Source: Calditrichia bacterium
GTDB taxonomy: Bacteria > Calditrichota > Calditrichia > Calditrichales > J004
Assembly (NCBI GenBank): GCA_020635035.1
Contig: JACKAO010000007.1
Coordinates: 186,001 to 250,000 of the forward strand
Reading direction: 5' to 3'
Length of the DNA stretch: 64,000 nt
The notes beneath the pieces were generated by a model. That model did no database searches and was not told the DNA's origin. It saw nothing but the letters and a program-made list of their open reading frames with translations. Positions 8,621-17,134 of this stretch are shown one piece after another (the stretch's first letter is position 1; each line of letters opens with the position of its first letter). Both the position numbers and the translations under genes were made by a program.

Positions 8621-9166
8621 ATGCCATTTGAATTTAAAAAATTAGAGATCCCTTCTCTGATTGTAGTCAAACCGAAGGTTTTTAACGACAACCGCGGACA
8701 TTTCTTTGAATCATATAAAAAATCGGAGTTTGTAAATAATGGAATTATTGATGTTTTTATCCAGGACAACTGTTCAAAGTCTGCAAAAAATGTTTTAAGG
8801 GGACTGCATTATCAATTACCGCCATATGCCCAAAGTAAACTGGTTCGATGCATTCAGGGACATATTTTTGATGTTGCTGTAGATATCAGAAAAGATTCGC
8901 CAACATTTGGAAAATGGCTCGGGTATGAGTTATCTGAAACCAATATGGAAATGCTTTACATTCCTGAAGGCTTTGCACATGGTTTTGTAACTCTTTCAGA
9001 AACTGCTGAGATTGAATATAAAGTTTCTGCGGAATATACTCCTGCTGCTGAACGTGGTATAATATGGAATGATCCGACGATTAATATCGAATGGCCAGTT
9101 AAGGATGTGTTGCTATCGGATAAGGATAAAATTTTTAAAACTTTATCTGAGTCAGATATTTTTTAG
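8621..9166 (+). CDS. rfbC: dTDP-4-dehydrorhamnose 3,5-epimerase
   Basis: Epimerises the keto-sugar at C3 and C5. 181 aa cupin enzyme. Catalytic His63 lies in RGLHYQ and the conserved Tyr near 133 in EYKVS; FxDxRGxFxE and IPEGFAHGF motifs are intact. It follows rfbA by 42 nt. rfbD, the last enzyme for dTDP-L-rhamnose, does not follow; the operon ends against a convergent kinase gene 3 nt away. The product may feed glycosylation of flagellin or surface polysaccharide, but the window does not show which. Confidence 0.95.
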   Translation: MPFEFKKLEIPSLIVVKPKVFNDNRGHFFESYKKSEFVNNGIIDVFIQDNCSKSAKNVLRGLHYQLPPYAQSKLVRCIQGHIFDVAVDIRKDSPTFGKWLGYELSETNMEMLYIPEGFAHGFVTLSETAEIEYKVSAEYTPAAERGIIWNDPTINIEWPVKDVLLSDKDKIFKTLSESDIF

Positions 9167-9169
9167 AAT

Positions 9170-11140
9170 TTATTTGGATTGAAGAACTTCCCGGATCTTT
9201 TTTAAAAGGTCTATGGGCGAAAATGGCTTTTGAATGAATTGTGTTCCCGGTTCAAGAATTCCCTGCTCATCAATAGCATTATCTGTATAACCCGACATAT
9301 AGAGTACTTTCGTGCCTTCTTTAAAATTTGCAAGGCTCTGAATTAGTTTTTTGCCGCCCATCTCAGGCATTACAACATCGGTTAATATGAGATTTATTGA
9401 ATCCCGCTGTTGATTATATACTTTTATTGCTTCTTTTCCATTGGATGCCTGTAAAACCTTATATCCATGAGTCTCAAGCATCTCGATGACCAATTCACGA
9501 ACCTGTTCTTCGTCTTCAACCACTAATAATGTTTCTGTACCAAATACATCATTAGACTTGGATTTAACTTCAATTTCTCCATGGTTTTCTTCAGATTGAA
9601 CTGCAACAGGAATGAGAATAGAAAAGCTTGTTCCGATATTTTTTGTACTGCTTACTAATATATGAAAACCGCTTTGTTCAATTATTCCATAAACGGTTGA
9701 AAGCCCCAATCCGGTACCTTTGCCTTTTTCTTTTGTTGTAAAAAAAGGCTCAAAAATGCGCTCTTTAACTTTTTCAGACATACCAATTCCGGTATCACTG
9801 ATCTTTAATAGTACATATTCTCCAGGAGTGATTTTATTGTATTCGCCTTCTTCTTTTTCACGAATAACAATATTTTCTGTTTTGATTTCAAGATTTCCGC
9901 CATCGGGCATTGCATCGCGTGCATTTACAACCAGGTTCATAATAACCTGTTCAATCTGACCGGGATCAGCTTGTATTTTTCTTGTATTATCATTTAATAC
10001 AGTACTTAGATTGATATTTTCACCAATCAGTCGTTTTAACATTTTCTCTGTATCATGGATTAAATTGTTTAAGTCAAGAAGTTTTGGCTGTAATATCTGT
10101 TTACGACTAAAAGCAAGCAGTTGCCGGGTTAGCGATGCTGCTCTGTCTGCAGCTTTGCTGATTTGTAAAATATTTTTATAGTTAGAATCATCTTTGCGGA
10201 TATTCTTTAAAAGATTATTGCTGTATCCGGAAATCACAATTAACAGGTTGTTAAAATCATGGGCAACGCCTCCGGCAAGTTGTCCAATTGCTTCCATCTT
10301 TTGAGCATGTCTTAATTGATCTTCTAAATATTTTCTTTCTGAAATATCTCTCCCTACACAAATAATCAGAATTGGGTTGCCTGAGTCGTCACAAATAGCA
10401 GATGTTGAAAAATAAAATGGAAATTCCTGTCCATCATTTTTGATTGCAGTCAGTTCACCTTCCCAGCGATTCTTTAATGTTACAGGGATGATTTCATCTT
10501 CAAAACGATTTGAATCTGAAGTGCAAAAGAAGTTTGTAAAATTATTGTTTTTAAATTCGTTGTTTTTATAACCAAATATCTGGTACATCATTTCATTTGT
10601 AAAGATAACATTCCCTTTAAGATCAACAATTACCAGACCTTCGTTTATGCTGCGCATAGCATGAGCGAGCATTTTAATCTCAACTTCAGTCCTTTTTTTA
10701 TCAGCTATATCACTAACAGTTGCAATAAAAAAGATTTCTTCATCTATATTTATAATAGACAGGGAGATTTCCATTGGAAACATCTTACCATTAGGTTTCA
10801 TGGCAGCTATTTCCATTTTATCCAGCTTGGTGTTGCCTGCAGATGATGTTAATGCAAAATGCTGTAAAAGACTTAAAAACCGTTGACGATTTTGCTCGGG
10901 GATAAAATTATCGAAAGTGGTTCCGCGTATTTTGGAGTCTTCTGTTTGAAAAAGTTTCTCAGCATTTGGGTTTACAATCAGAATGGTTGCTTCCTGATCG
11001 AGTAACATCATTGCATCATTACTCGCATAAAAAACAGCACTTAAAAGCTGTGTTACTTTATGCGACAGATTATTTATATCCTGATCCAAAACTATTTCAG
11101 ACACTTCCGCAGAATCCATTGAACTAATTTTCATATACAT
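9170..11140 (-). CDS. PAS-PAS hybrid histidine kinase with C-terminal receiver
   Basis: 656 aa, cytoplasmic: no membrane segment. Order: PAS (about 30-150), PAS (about 155-275), HisKA with phospho-accepting His in AGGVAHDFNNLL, HATPase with NLVVNARDAMPDGG (N box) and GKGTGLGLSTVYG (G box), then a receiver with its Asp in LILTDVVMPEMGG. The NtrB-like HDFNN H-box places it with kinases that use a C-terminal receiver as a phosphorelay or sink. It is closely similar in layout to the kinase at 17135. Start: ATG 11140 without a clear ribosome site; later in-frame ATGs (residues 3 and 8) are alternatives. Convergent with rfbC. Confidence 0.92.
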   Translation of the reverse strand: MYMKISSMDSAEVSEIVLDQDINNLSHKVTQLLSAVFYASNDAMMLLDQEATILIVNPNAEKLFQTEDSKIRGTTFDNFIPEQNRQRFLSLLQHFALTSSAGNTKLDKMEIAAMKPNGKMFPMEISLSIINIDEEIFFIATVSDIADKKRTEVEIKMLAHAMRSINEGLVIVDLKGNVIFTNEMMYQIFGYKNNEFKNNNFTNFFCTSDSNRFEDEIIPVTLKNRWEGELTAIKNDGQEFPFYFSTSAICDDSGNPILIICVGRDISERKYLEDQLRHAQKMEAIGQLAGGVAHDFNNLLIVISGYSNNLLKNIRKDDSNYKNILQISKAADRAASLTRQLLAFSRKQILQPKLLDLNNLIHDTEKMLKRLIGENINLSTVLNDNTRKIQADPGQIEQVIMNLVVNARDAMPDGGNLEIKTENIVIREKEEGEYNKITPGEYVLLKISDTGIGMSEKVKERIFEPFFTTKEKGKGTGLGLSTVYGIIEQSGFHILVSSTKNIGTSFSILIPVAVQSEENHGEIEVKSKSNDVFGTETLLVVEDEEQVRELVIEMLETHGYKVLQASNGKEAIKVYNQQRDSINLILTDVVMPEMGGKKLIQSLANFKEGTKVLYMSGYTDNAIDEQGILEPGTQFIQKPFSPIDLLKKIREVLQSK

Positions 11141-11240
11141 TTATATTTTCGAAACAATTCTTAATCATTTATTGAGAAGCATCGACTTAAATAGACTTAT
11201 GTTTAACTATCATTCTGTATTATAAGGAATTGATCAGCCA

Positions 11241-12872
11241 GTGAATAAAATGCTAAAACTTTTAAAATACATATTCATTTTTTTTCAGTTGCTGAATTTA
11301 AAAACAGGATATACACAGGATTCAGTTGTTGTAAATCTGAAAACTGGTCTTAAAGAAATGATAGATTTGTTGAAAAACGGTAAAAAAGAAGATGCTTTGC
11401 AATGGTTTCAAAGAAATTATCATTTATTGCATACATATGATTTACTGCAAGATTCACTATTAGTACAAATTTCGGAAAACAAACCCATTACAGAGCAAAA
11501 AGCAGATTCACTTGAGATTATGAATCAAAGTAATCTGGAACCCAAGATGCATAATTTTATTGTAAGTGAAATTGAAAGAATAGCATTTAAATTGGGTGAG
11601 AATCCGGGATCCATGTTGCCGGATGATTTTGTTAAGGATGTTGAGAAATATATCAAATTGTTTACTGAAAACAATGGTTATCACAGGTTCTTCCAGGAAT
11701 CAATAAATCGTGCCAGAAAGTATATCCCATTATTTAAAGAAGAATTTACTAAAAAAGGTTTTCCGGAAGAGATACTCTATTTTGTAATTATTGAGTCAGG
11801 ATTTGATCCCAATGCTATAAGCAAAGCCGGGGCGGCCGGGATGTTTCAGTTTATGGAATCGACAGCACGCCAATATGGTCTGGAGGTGAATTCGAACAAA
11901 GATGAAAGATTTTCCGCTATCCGCAGCGCTGCTGCGGCAGCTGACTACATGAAAGATTTATATCTGGAATTAGGAAGTATGAATCTTGCTTTGGCTTCAT
12001 ATAACTCCGGGTCAGGAAAAACAAGGCAGGCATTAAAAGAACTTGAAAATTTGAAAGAAAGAAGTTTCTGGTCAATTCGCCAAAAAAGTGCCGTACTTAA
12101 AAATGAGACTCGTGAATACGTTCCACAAATATTTGCGGCAATAATTTTAGGTCAGCCTAAAAATACGTCCAAATTTAATTTTATTGATAAACAAATCCCT
12201 GAAGGTATACAATATGCAGTTTTTTATCTGCCAGGAAAAATCAATTTAAATTCACTGATTTTTGAGTGTAATATTGAAGTCACAGAATTACTGCAACTTA
12301 ATCCGGATATTGTTTCAGTTGATAGCTATTCTGAAATGAATATAGTGGATTACCCATTATATATCCCTGTAAACAGCGAATTGTGTATTAAAGATTTCTT
12401 AAATAAGAATCTTGGACCAGGCAACTATCAAAAAATAAATGAAAGAAATAAATCAACTGTATTGGTTCCCATTAAGAAGAAAGCACCTAAAAATAATAAA
12501 TCCAAACCAAAGCCTACTTTTAATCCTGATTTTGTAACCACTCAAACTGAAATTGACAAAGGGCAATTTTTTGAGTATAAGGTAGCCTGGGCAAATACAA
12601 TAAATGAAGTTGCACGGTTTTTTGATACGGAAGCTGATAGTATAATGTTTTGGAATCAATTAAGGTTTAAATCTCTAAAGCGCGATCAGCAATTAAAAAT
12701 TAAAGCAACCAGACCATATATTATATATGAGTATGAAGTTCCTGAGAACATAACTTTCAATCAATTAGCGAATGAGTTCAATGTTGATTACCTGCAGTTG
12801 AAAAGAACCAATTCTCTCCGCGGAGAAGACGTACCCAAAGGTCATATCATTTTAGTTTATTTAAAAAAATAA
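11241..12872 (+). CDS. Membrane-bound lytic murein transglycosylase with LysM repeats (MltD-like)
   Basis: Cleaves peptidoglycan glycan strands to leave 1,6-anhydromuramic acid ends. 543 aa. N-terminal hydrophobic export signal (about 5-22) ending near a TGYTQ site. SLT domain about 155-300 with catalytic Glu185 in IIESGFDPNAISKAGAAG, plus the MFQFMESTARQYGL and ALASYNSG motifs. The C-terminal half holds two or three degenerate LysM-like modules (for example about 440-490 and 490-543). GTG start with AAGGA at 11224-11228. It lies between a kinase and the filament operon; a role in wall remodelling for flagellar insertion is possible but not shown. Confidence 0.9.
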   Translation: MNKMLKLLKYIFIFFQLLNLKTGYTQDSVVVNLKTGLKEMIDLLKNGKKEDALQWFQRNYHLLHTYDLLQDSLLVQISENKPITEQKADSLEIMNQSNLEPKMHNFIVSEIERIAFKLGENPGSMLPDDFVKDVEKYIKLFTENNGYHRFFQESINRARKYIPLFKEEFTKKGFPEEILYFVIIESGFDPNAISKAGAAGMFQFMESTARQYGLEVNSNKDERFSAIRSAAAAADYMKDLYLELGSMNLALASYNSGSGKTRQALKELENLKERSFWSIRQKSAVLKNETREYVPQIFAAIILGQPKNTSKFNFIDKQIPEGIQYAVFYLPGKINLNSLIFECNIEVTELLQLNPDIVSVDSYSEMNIVDYPLYIPVNSELCIKDFLNKNLGPGNYQKINERNKSTVLVPIKKKAPKNNKSKPKPTFNPDFVTTQTEIDKGQFFEYKVAWANTINEVARFFDTEADSIMFWNQLRFKSLKRDQQLKIKATRPYIIYEYEVPENITFNQLANEFNVDYLQLKRTNSLRGEDVPKGHIILVYLKK

Positions 12873-12977
12873 TTTTATCTTTTTTCCCCTGATCAATTTC
12901 TATCCACTATTTAATCCATTAATTATAATAGACTTAAGCAGTATTTTTGTTAAATAAAAAAAATACAAAAAAGCATT

Positions 12978-13003
12978 TAAGAAGAAATATCAACACCCGA
13001 CCA
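12978..13003 (+). promoter_or_regulatory. Possible sigma-28 promoter for flagellin
   Basis: TAAG (12978-12981), 14 nt, then CCCGACCA (12996-13003), against the sigma-28 consensus TAAA-N15-GCCGATAA. Five of eight -10 bases agree. It would place the transcript start near 13010, just before the GGA-rich leader. Expected on biological grounds because flgM and fliA are both in the window, but the match is partial. Confidence 0.28.
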
Positions 13004-13117
13004 ATGTAGTAGAGACGGAAAACAAAAAGGTTAAGACATGCAAAACATTACAAACATAAAATCAGGAAAAGCAGGAAGCTTCTCAGCATGTCTTGGTGAA
13101 TCAGAAGCCGCTGCAGG

Positions 13118-13138
13118 ACACATGGAAGTGTGTTTTTT
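13118..13138 (+). terminator. Terminator-like hairpin inside the flagellin leader
   Basis: ACACAT (13118-13123), GGAA tetraloop, GTGTGT (13128-13133), then TTTTT to 13138. The stem has five Watson-Crick pairs and one G-T wobble and is A+T-moderate, so termination would be partial. It could end a short RNA starting near 13010 or act as an attenuator ahead of flagellin. The GGA in the loop is also a candidate protein-binding site. Confidence 0.42.
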
Positions 13139-13150
13139 AAATTCGAATTC

Positions 13151-13179
13151 AAAAAGTGGGGACCGTGGCCCTTCTTTTT
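13151..13179 (+). promoter_or_regulatory. Third hairpin of the flagellin leader
   Basis: AAAAAG (13151-13156) can pair with CTTTTT (13174-13179), and GGG (13158-13160) with CCC (13169-13171) across a small internal loop. The A-tract/T-tract flanks resemble a weak bidirectional terminator; it also carries one GGA at 13160. Confidence 0.3.
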
Positions 13180-13244
13180 CAGAAAATTTAATTAATTTAA
13201 CGATACACGGAAGAAACTAACATTACCCTTACCAAGGAGGAACT

Positions 13245-14069
13245 ATGAGTTCAGGATTAACACGCGTTGCTTCAAACGTTCAAGCGATGCAATCACTTTT
13301 CAACCTGAATAAGACAAATTCTAACATTTACAACCATCAAATGTCTTTGTCTACAGGTAAAAAAATTAACTCACCTGGTGATGATCCGGCAGGATATCAG
13401 TTGGCACGTGGTTTACAAGCTCGCAAAAGCGGTCTTGAGTCAGCTCTTGAAAACGTATCAAATGCCCAGAGTATTCTTAACATAGCAGACGGTGGTTATC
13501 AGAATATTATGGATATTCTCCAAACCATGAAAGCTAAAGCAACCCAGGCAGCTGATGGTAGTTTGGGAACAACTCAAAGAACAGCTATCAATGATCAGTT
13601 TACTGCACTGCGCGACGAAATTGACAGTATTGTCAGTGAAACCAAATTTAATGGTAATAACCTGATTGATGGTACTTTCTCATCAAAAACATTCCAAACA
13701 GGTGAATCTGCCGGTGAAACTTTATCAGTCTCATTACAGAGTGCTAACTCAACCGGTTTAGGTATCAACAGTATCGGAATGTCCAGCCAGGCAAGTGCAT
13801 CTGCAGCGATTACCGCTCTTGATTCAGCTATCAATACTCTTGCCAGCCGTGCACAGGATGTTGGTGAATACAAATCTCGTCTTTCTGCAAAAGAAAGTAC
13901 ATTAAGTGTCGCGATCACTAACACAGAAGCAGTACGAAGCACCTACGAAGATGCAGATTTCGCGAAAGAACAAATGGAAGTGTTGAAGTACCAGATCTTG
14001 CAACAGACAGCAGTTGCTTCACTGTCGCAAGCAAACTCAGCACCACAAATAGTACTGTCACTGTTCTAA
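13245..14069 (+). CDS. fliC: Flagellin
   Basis: Filament subunit exported by the flagellar type III system. 274 aa, a minimal flagellin. Conserved D0/D1 N-terminus (STGKKINSPGDDPAGYQLARGL, NIADGGYQNI) and C-terminus (YEDADFAKEQMEVLKYQILQQT, ending QIVLSLF) are joined by a short central part (about 130-190) with no D2/D3 domains, so the filament should be smooth and thin. AAGGAGG (13234-13240) gives a strong start at ATG. It heads the filament operon; its long leader suggests post-transcriptional control. fliC is used as a generic symbol (hag in Firmicutes). Confidence 0.96.
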   Translation: MSSGLTRVASNVQAMQSLFNLNKTNSNIYNHQMSLSTGKKINSPGDDPAGYQLARGLQARKSGLESALENVSNAQSILNIADGGYQNIMDILQTMKAKATQAADGSLGTTQRTAINDQFTALRDEIDSIVSETKFNGNNLIDGTFSSKTFQTGESAGETLSVSLQSANSTGLGINSIGMSSQASASAAITALDSAINTLASRAQDVGEYKSRLSAKESTLSVAITNTEAVRSTYEDADFAKEQMEVLKYQILQQTAVASLSQANSAPQIVLSLF

Positions 14070-14082
14070 GAAAATAATCTAG

Positions 14083-14124
14083 CAGGATTCAGGGGATGAT
14101 CTCTAAGACCATCCCCAATTCCTG
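14083..14124 (+). promoter_or_regulatory. Strong intercistronic hairpin between flagellin and fliS
   Basis: GGGGATG (14092-14098) pairs perfectly with CATCCCC (14110-14116), and below an internal loop CAGGA (14083-14087) pairs with TCCTG (14120-14124). No run of T follows, so it is unlikely to be a full terminator. It probably protects the flagellin mRNA 3' end and lets flagellin be made in excess over fliS, or acts as a leaky stop. Confidence 0.6.
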
Positions 14125-14139
14125 TTTAAAGGAGAAAAT

Positions 14140-14478
14140 ATGTTAACGGCAAATCAGTTTCTCGATCAAAAAGCAAAGAAATCAACACAAAATCCATACC
14201 TGGTTCAGAAAATTATGTCCGCCAGTCCTGAACAATTAATCTCATATGTTTATGACGCAGGTATAAAAGCTTGTGCTTTGAAAGATACATCAAAAGCAAT
14301 CAAAGCTGTACAGGTTTTAATAAAGGCTCTTAATTTTGATGTAAAAGAAATGTCGGTTAATTTTTATAATGTTTACCGTTATATAAATTATACTATTTCT
14401 AAGGGAAATTTTGCCGAAGCTAAGAAGAACCTGGAAGAACTTAAGTCCGCATGGACCCAGGCAATGAAGGTTGTTTAA
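14140..14478 (+). CDS. fliS: Flagellin export chaperone FliS
   Basis: Binds the flagellin C-terminus in the cytoplasm and keeps it unpolymerised before export. 112 aa, slightly short. The diagnostic NPYLVQKIMSASPEQLISYVYDAGIKAC segment matches the FliS NPY...ASPEQLI..LYDGAI pattern; the remainder is helical with an SAWTQAM ending. AAAGGAG ribosome site. Immediately follows flagellin, its client. Confidence 0.92.
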   Translation: MLTANQFLDQKAKKSTQNPYLVQKIMSASPEQLISYVYDAGIKACALKDTSKAIKAVQVLIKALNFDVKEMSVNFYNVYRYINYTISKGNFAEAKKNLEELKSAWTQAMKVV

Positions 14479-14493
14479 ACCCGAGGGACTGTT

Positions 14494-15975
14494 ATGGATG
14501 TATCATCATTATTCTCAGGACAAGGCTCGATCCAATATTTAGTGGATCAGTTTATGAGCTTCGAGCAAGGGCCAAAAGATCGTTTAACTTCGCGCAGAAG
14601 TTCGCTAAATGATAAGATAAAAATTTTATCAGATCTTGATTCAAAACTTTCGGCATTGCAGGCTAAAACTGAGAGAATGACGGATGAGTTTACAAACTAT
14701 TTTGCTGCAAAAAAAGCAGGTGTTTCAAACTCTGAAGTATTGAAAGCGACTGCCAGCAGTGATGCGATGCTTGGTAATCATGTTTTGACGGTTGAACGCC
14801 TTGCTGCCTTTGATACACGGGTTTCAAATCAATTTGTAAGTACAGATAGTGATTTTAGCTCATATACAACCGATCATACTTTTCAGATTGAAGTCTCCCA
14901 CAAAAACGAAGATGATGAATTAAGCCGCGTAACTATTGATGTTACAATAGCAGCAAGCGAATTTGAAGGTGATAATCAAACTGTATTTCAGGCTATTGCC
15001 AATGCTGTAAACGGGGCTATGGATCAGGCCGTTGCTGATGAACTTATCAATAATGAAGAGCGCGTCAGAGCTTCAGTTCTTAATGAAGAAAGTAATACAT
15101 CCCGCCTTTCGCTTAGAAGCGACCATAGCGGCTACACATACAGGATGGATTTTGGCAGCAGCAGTCTTCTTGATGATCTGAATGTAAATAATGCTGCGCT
15201 TACTGATGGTGCAACTGGCGGTTATATGCATGATGTAGGCACAAGCGAATCAACTTCAGAATTAAACTCAAAATTCACGTTAAATGGTCTTACTTTTTAC
15301 AGGGATTCTTCAACTGTAACAGATGCGCTTGATGGTTTAACACTACAGTTTTTAAATACTTTTACAAGCCAGGAAACTGTTTCTGTAAGCACAAATACGG
15401 AGTCTGTGCGTAAAGAAATTGATGATTTTATTTCAGCTTATAATGATTCGATAAATTTTTTAAGAGAAAAGACCCAATATAATTCATCAACAAAAGAACG
15501 CGGACCCTTGTCTGAAGATTACACCATAAGAAATATTGCTATGGGGTTAAGAAATATCAGCCAAAGCGAAGTAACAGATGTTACATACAGTAATTATAAC
15601 CTTTTATACGATATCGGTATTGAAGCTGATCAGCAAGGCAGGTTATCCGTAAAGGATTCAGAAAAACTGACTAAGGCAATTGAAACAAATCCTGAATTTG
15701 TTTCCGATCTTTTTAATGGCAGTGATGGGATCGCAACGCGGATAAATGATTACATTGAAGATTTCGTTAAGGTTGGCGGCTCTATTTCTTCCAGTAAAGA
15801 AAATTTAAACTCAGAAATACAATCCATTAACGACCGTTTGAAAGTCGTTGAATCTCTGCTCGGACAAAAAGAAAAACAACTATTTAATGATTTTTCACGT
15901 TTGCAGGAAACAATGTATACATTGCAAAGTCAACAATCATTTTTTAGTATGTTTACAGGTCTTTATTCCGGCTAA
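14494..15975 (+). CDS. fliD: Flagellar filament cap protein FliD (hook-associated protein 2)
   Basis: Caps the filament tip and folds incoming flagellin. 493 aa. N-terminal part (1-110) contains the GSIQYLVDQFMSFEQGPKDRL start and the AAKKAGVSNSEVLKATASSDA block common in FliD; the C-terminal coil (about 430-485) has the LNSEIQSINDRLKVVESLLGQKEKQL and F-S-R-LQETM-Y-LQSQQSFF ending. It follows fliS by 15 nt. Confidence 0.95.
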   Translation: MDVSSLFSGQGSIQYLVDQFMSFEQGPKDRLTSRRSSLNDKIKILSDLDSKLSALQAKTERMTDEFTNYFAAKKAGVSNSEVLKATASSDAMLGNHVLTVERLAAFDTRVSNQFVSTDSDFSSYTTDHTFQIEVSHKNEDDELSRVTIDVTIAASEFEGDNQTVFQAIANAVNGAMDQAVADELINNEERVRASVLNEESNTSRLSLRSDHSGYTYRMDFGSSSLLDDLNVNNAALTDGATGGYMHDVGTSESTSELNSKFTLNGLTFYRDSSTVTDALDGLTLQFLNTFTSQETVSVSTNTESVRKEIDDFISAYNDSINFLREKTQYNSSTKERGPLSEDYTIRNIAMGLRNISQSEVTDVTYSNYNLLYDIGIEADQQGRLSVKDSEKLTKAIETNPEFVSDLFNGSDGIATRINDYIEDFVKVGGSISSSKENLNSEIQSINDRLKVVESLLGQKEKQLFNDFSRLQETMYTLQSQQSFFSMFTGLYSG

Positions 15976-15986
15976 AGGAGTAAATC

Positions 15987-16346
15987 ATGGATGATATAAG
16001 AATAAATGGCATTACAGGGACTGAAATGATCCCACAGGTGGCGGGTAGTAAAAAAATAAAAGCTGAAATTCCTGCTGATACGCAAACTGAAAATGAAAAA
16101 TTTACTAAGAATACGGGTGAGCAACCGGCTGATTTGGATAAAATTATTGAGCATGCAAATAAAGTTGCAAAGACAGCTAATAAAGAAATAAATTTTCAGG
16201 TTAATGAACAGGGCGAACCGCCGACCATAATAGTAACCGATAAACAAACCGGAAAGGTTATTCGCCAAATTCCATCTGAAGAAATGATGAGACTAAGTGA
16301 CAGGATGGATGAGTTTATCGGGCTGATTTTTAACGGGAGGGTATAA
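15987..16346 (+). CDS. flaG: FlaG family flagellar protein
   Basis: 119 aa. The C-terminal half (about 60-119) carries the FlaG pattern: INFQVNEQGEPPTIIVTDKQTGKVIRQIP split here as INFQVNEQG, then TGKVIRQIPSEEMMRL, then the GLIFNGRV end. The N-terminal half is polar and low-complexity. FlaG proteins influence filament length in some bacteria; the precise role is not known. AGGAG ribosome site; 11 nt after fliD. Confidence 0.9.
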   Translation: MDDIRINGITGTEMIPQVAGSKKIKAEIPADTQTENEKFTKNTGEQPADLDKIIEHANKVAKTANKEINFQVNEQGEPPTIIVTDKQTGKVIRQIPSEEMMRLSDRMDEFIGLIFNGRV

Positions 16347-16348
16347 AT

Positions 16349-16777
16349 TTGTTTCAGAATTCAGTTGCAGTTCCAAATGATCTGGAAGCAATCTTAAAGC
16401 TGGAAATGGATTATTTTAATTCGGTTCTTAGCATTTCCGAAAAGGTGGTTAAACAGGTTGAAACACTTCCAATCAGTGTTTTGACCGAAATGGTTGATTA
16501 TCGCAAAGAGTGGATTGAAAAGATTCAAAAGCTTGAAAGCCGCCGTAAGGAAATCGATAAAGGAACACGCAACGAAACAGCTGACAGTTATATGAAAACC
16601 ATCTCAAAACTGGCAAGCAAATTAGTTAAAATTGATGACAAGATTTATAAGAATCTGGAAAGCAGAAAGCTGCAGTATGTTGAGCAATCTGCAGCAATCG
16701 CAGGACAAGCCAGGTATAGCCGTAAACAGGCACAAAATGAGAACAAAGCATCAAAAATTAATATTATTCGGGAGTAA
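16349..16777 (+). CDS. Coiled-coil flagellar chaperone-like protein (FlgN/FliT type)
   Basis: 142 aa, almost entirely helical, charged, with the heptad look of the small export chaperones. Family resemblance is by pattern and position only: in this place other genomes have fliT or flgN. The start is TTG, chosen for the GGGAGG site at 16335-16340 8 nt upstream. It lies 2 nt after flaG and 3 nt before flgM, so it is certainly in the filament operon. Clients could be FliD (if FliT-like) or FlgK/FlgL (if FlgN-like). Confidence 0.7.
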   Translation: MFQNSVAVPNDLEAILKLEMDYFNSVLSISEKVVKQVETLPISVLTEMVDYRKEWIEKIQKLESRRKEIDKGTRNETADSYMKTISKLASKLVKIDDKIYKNLESRKLQYVEQSAAIAGQARYSRKQAQNENKASKINIIRE

Positions 16778-16780
16778 ATA

Positions 16781-17134
16781 ATGGGACCAATAAAACAATT
16801 ATTCTCAACATCTCCTGATCTTAAAAAAACGGATACGAACAAGAAACTGAATAAATCCAATGAATCAGCCTCCAATAAAGATCAAAACAGTGCTTCAGTA
16901 AAAAGCACACAAAAAGATCAGGTTCAGATTTCCAGTAAAGGCCGTGAACTGCTCACGTTGAAGATCGAAGCAGAAAGTTATCTTAAAGATATTAAGGAAA
17001 GCGAAACGGTTTCACCACAGGAACTGGATGCCATTAAAGAAAAGATTGCTTCTAAATATTATTTTGAGAAAGAAGTAATTGATGATTTGGTAGACAGATT
17101 AATGAATCTGCCCAATTATATGGATTTGCGATAA
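16781..17134 (+). CDS. flgM: Anti-sigma-28 factor FlgM
   Basis: Holds FliA (sigma-28) inactive until the hook is complete and FlgM is exported. 117 aa; polar, probably disordered N-terminal half, then DQVQISSKGRELL and the C-terminal sigma-binding helices with LDAIKEKIASKYYFEKEVIDDLVDRLM, matching FlgM's pattern D.V.iS....L....I..G.Y.....A..L. Its target fliA begins at 63336. Its stop codon abuts the stop of the convergent kinase gene with no spacer. Confidence 0.87.
   Translation: MGPIKQLFSTSPDLKKTDTNKKLNKSNESASNKDQNSASVKSTQKDQVQISSKGRELLTLKIEAESYLKDIKESETVSPQELDAIKEKIASKYYFEKEVIDDLVDRLMNLPNYMDLR

Larger units (their letters stand above)
13010..13244 (+). ncRNA. GGA-rich structured 5' leader of flagellin (candidate CsrA target or sponge)
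   Basis: The 372-nt gap between 12872 and 13245 holds no convincing gene. Nine GGA trinucleotides lie in it (13017, 13065, 13074, 13116, 13124, 13160, 13209, 13236, 13239), the last two forming the AAGGAGG ribosome site. A 9-bp perfect long-range stem (AAGACATGC 13033-13041 with GCATGTCTT 13086-13094) encloses a hairpin (13066-13084) with loop AGGAA at 13073-13077. A second hairpin (13118-13133) has loop GGAA. GGA displayed in hairpin loops and in the ribosome site is the known binding signature of CsrA/RsmA, which represses flagellin translation in Bacillus. Assignment here is inference from sequence. Confidence 0.5.

Noticed and set aside
13038..13220. 60-aa open frame in the flagellin leader
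   Set aside because: Its ATG lies inside the 9-bp stem, its ribosome site is weak (AAGG), composition is not protein-like and the sequence is better explained as a structured RNA. A leader peptide cannot be excluded.
13595..13942. 115-aa minus-strand frame inside flagellin
   Set aside because: Lies wholly within the well-conserved flagellin gene with no own signals; a shadow frame.
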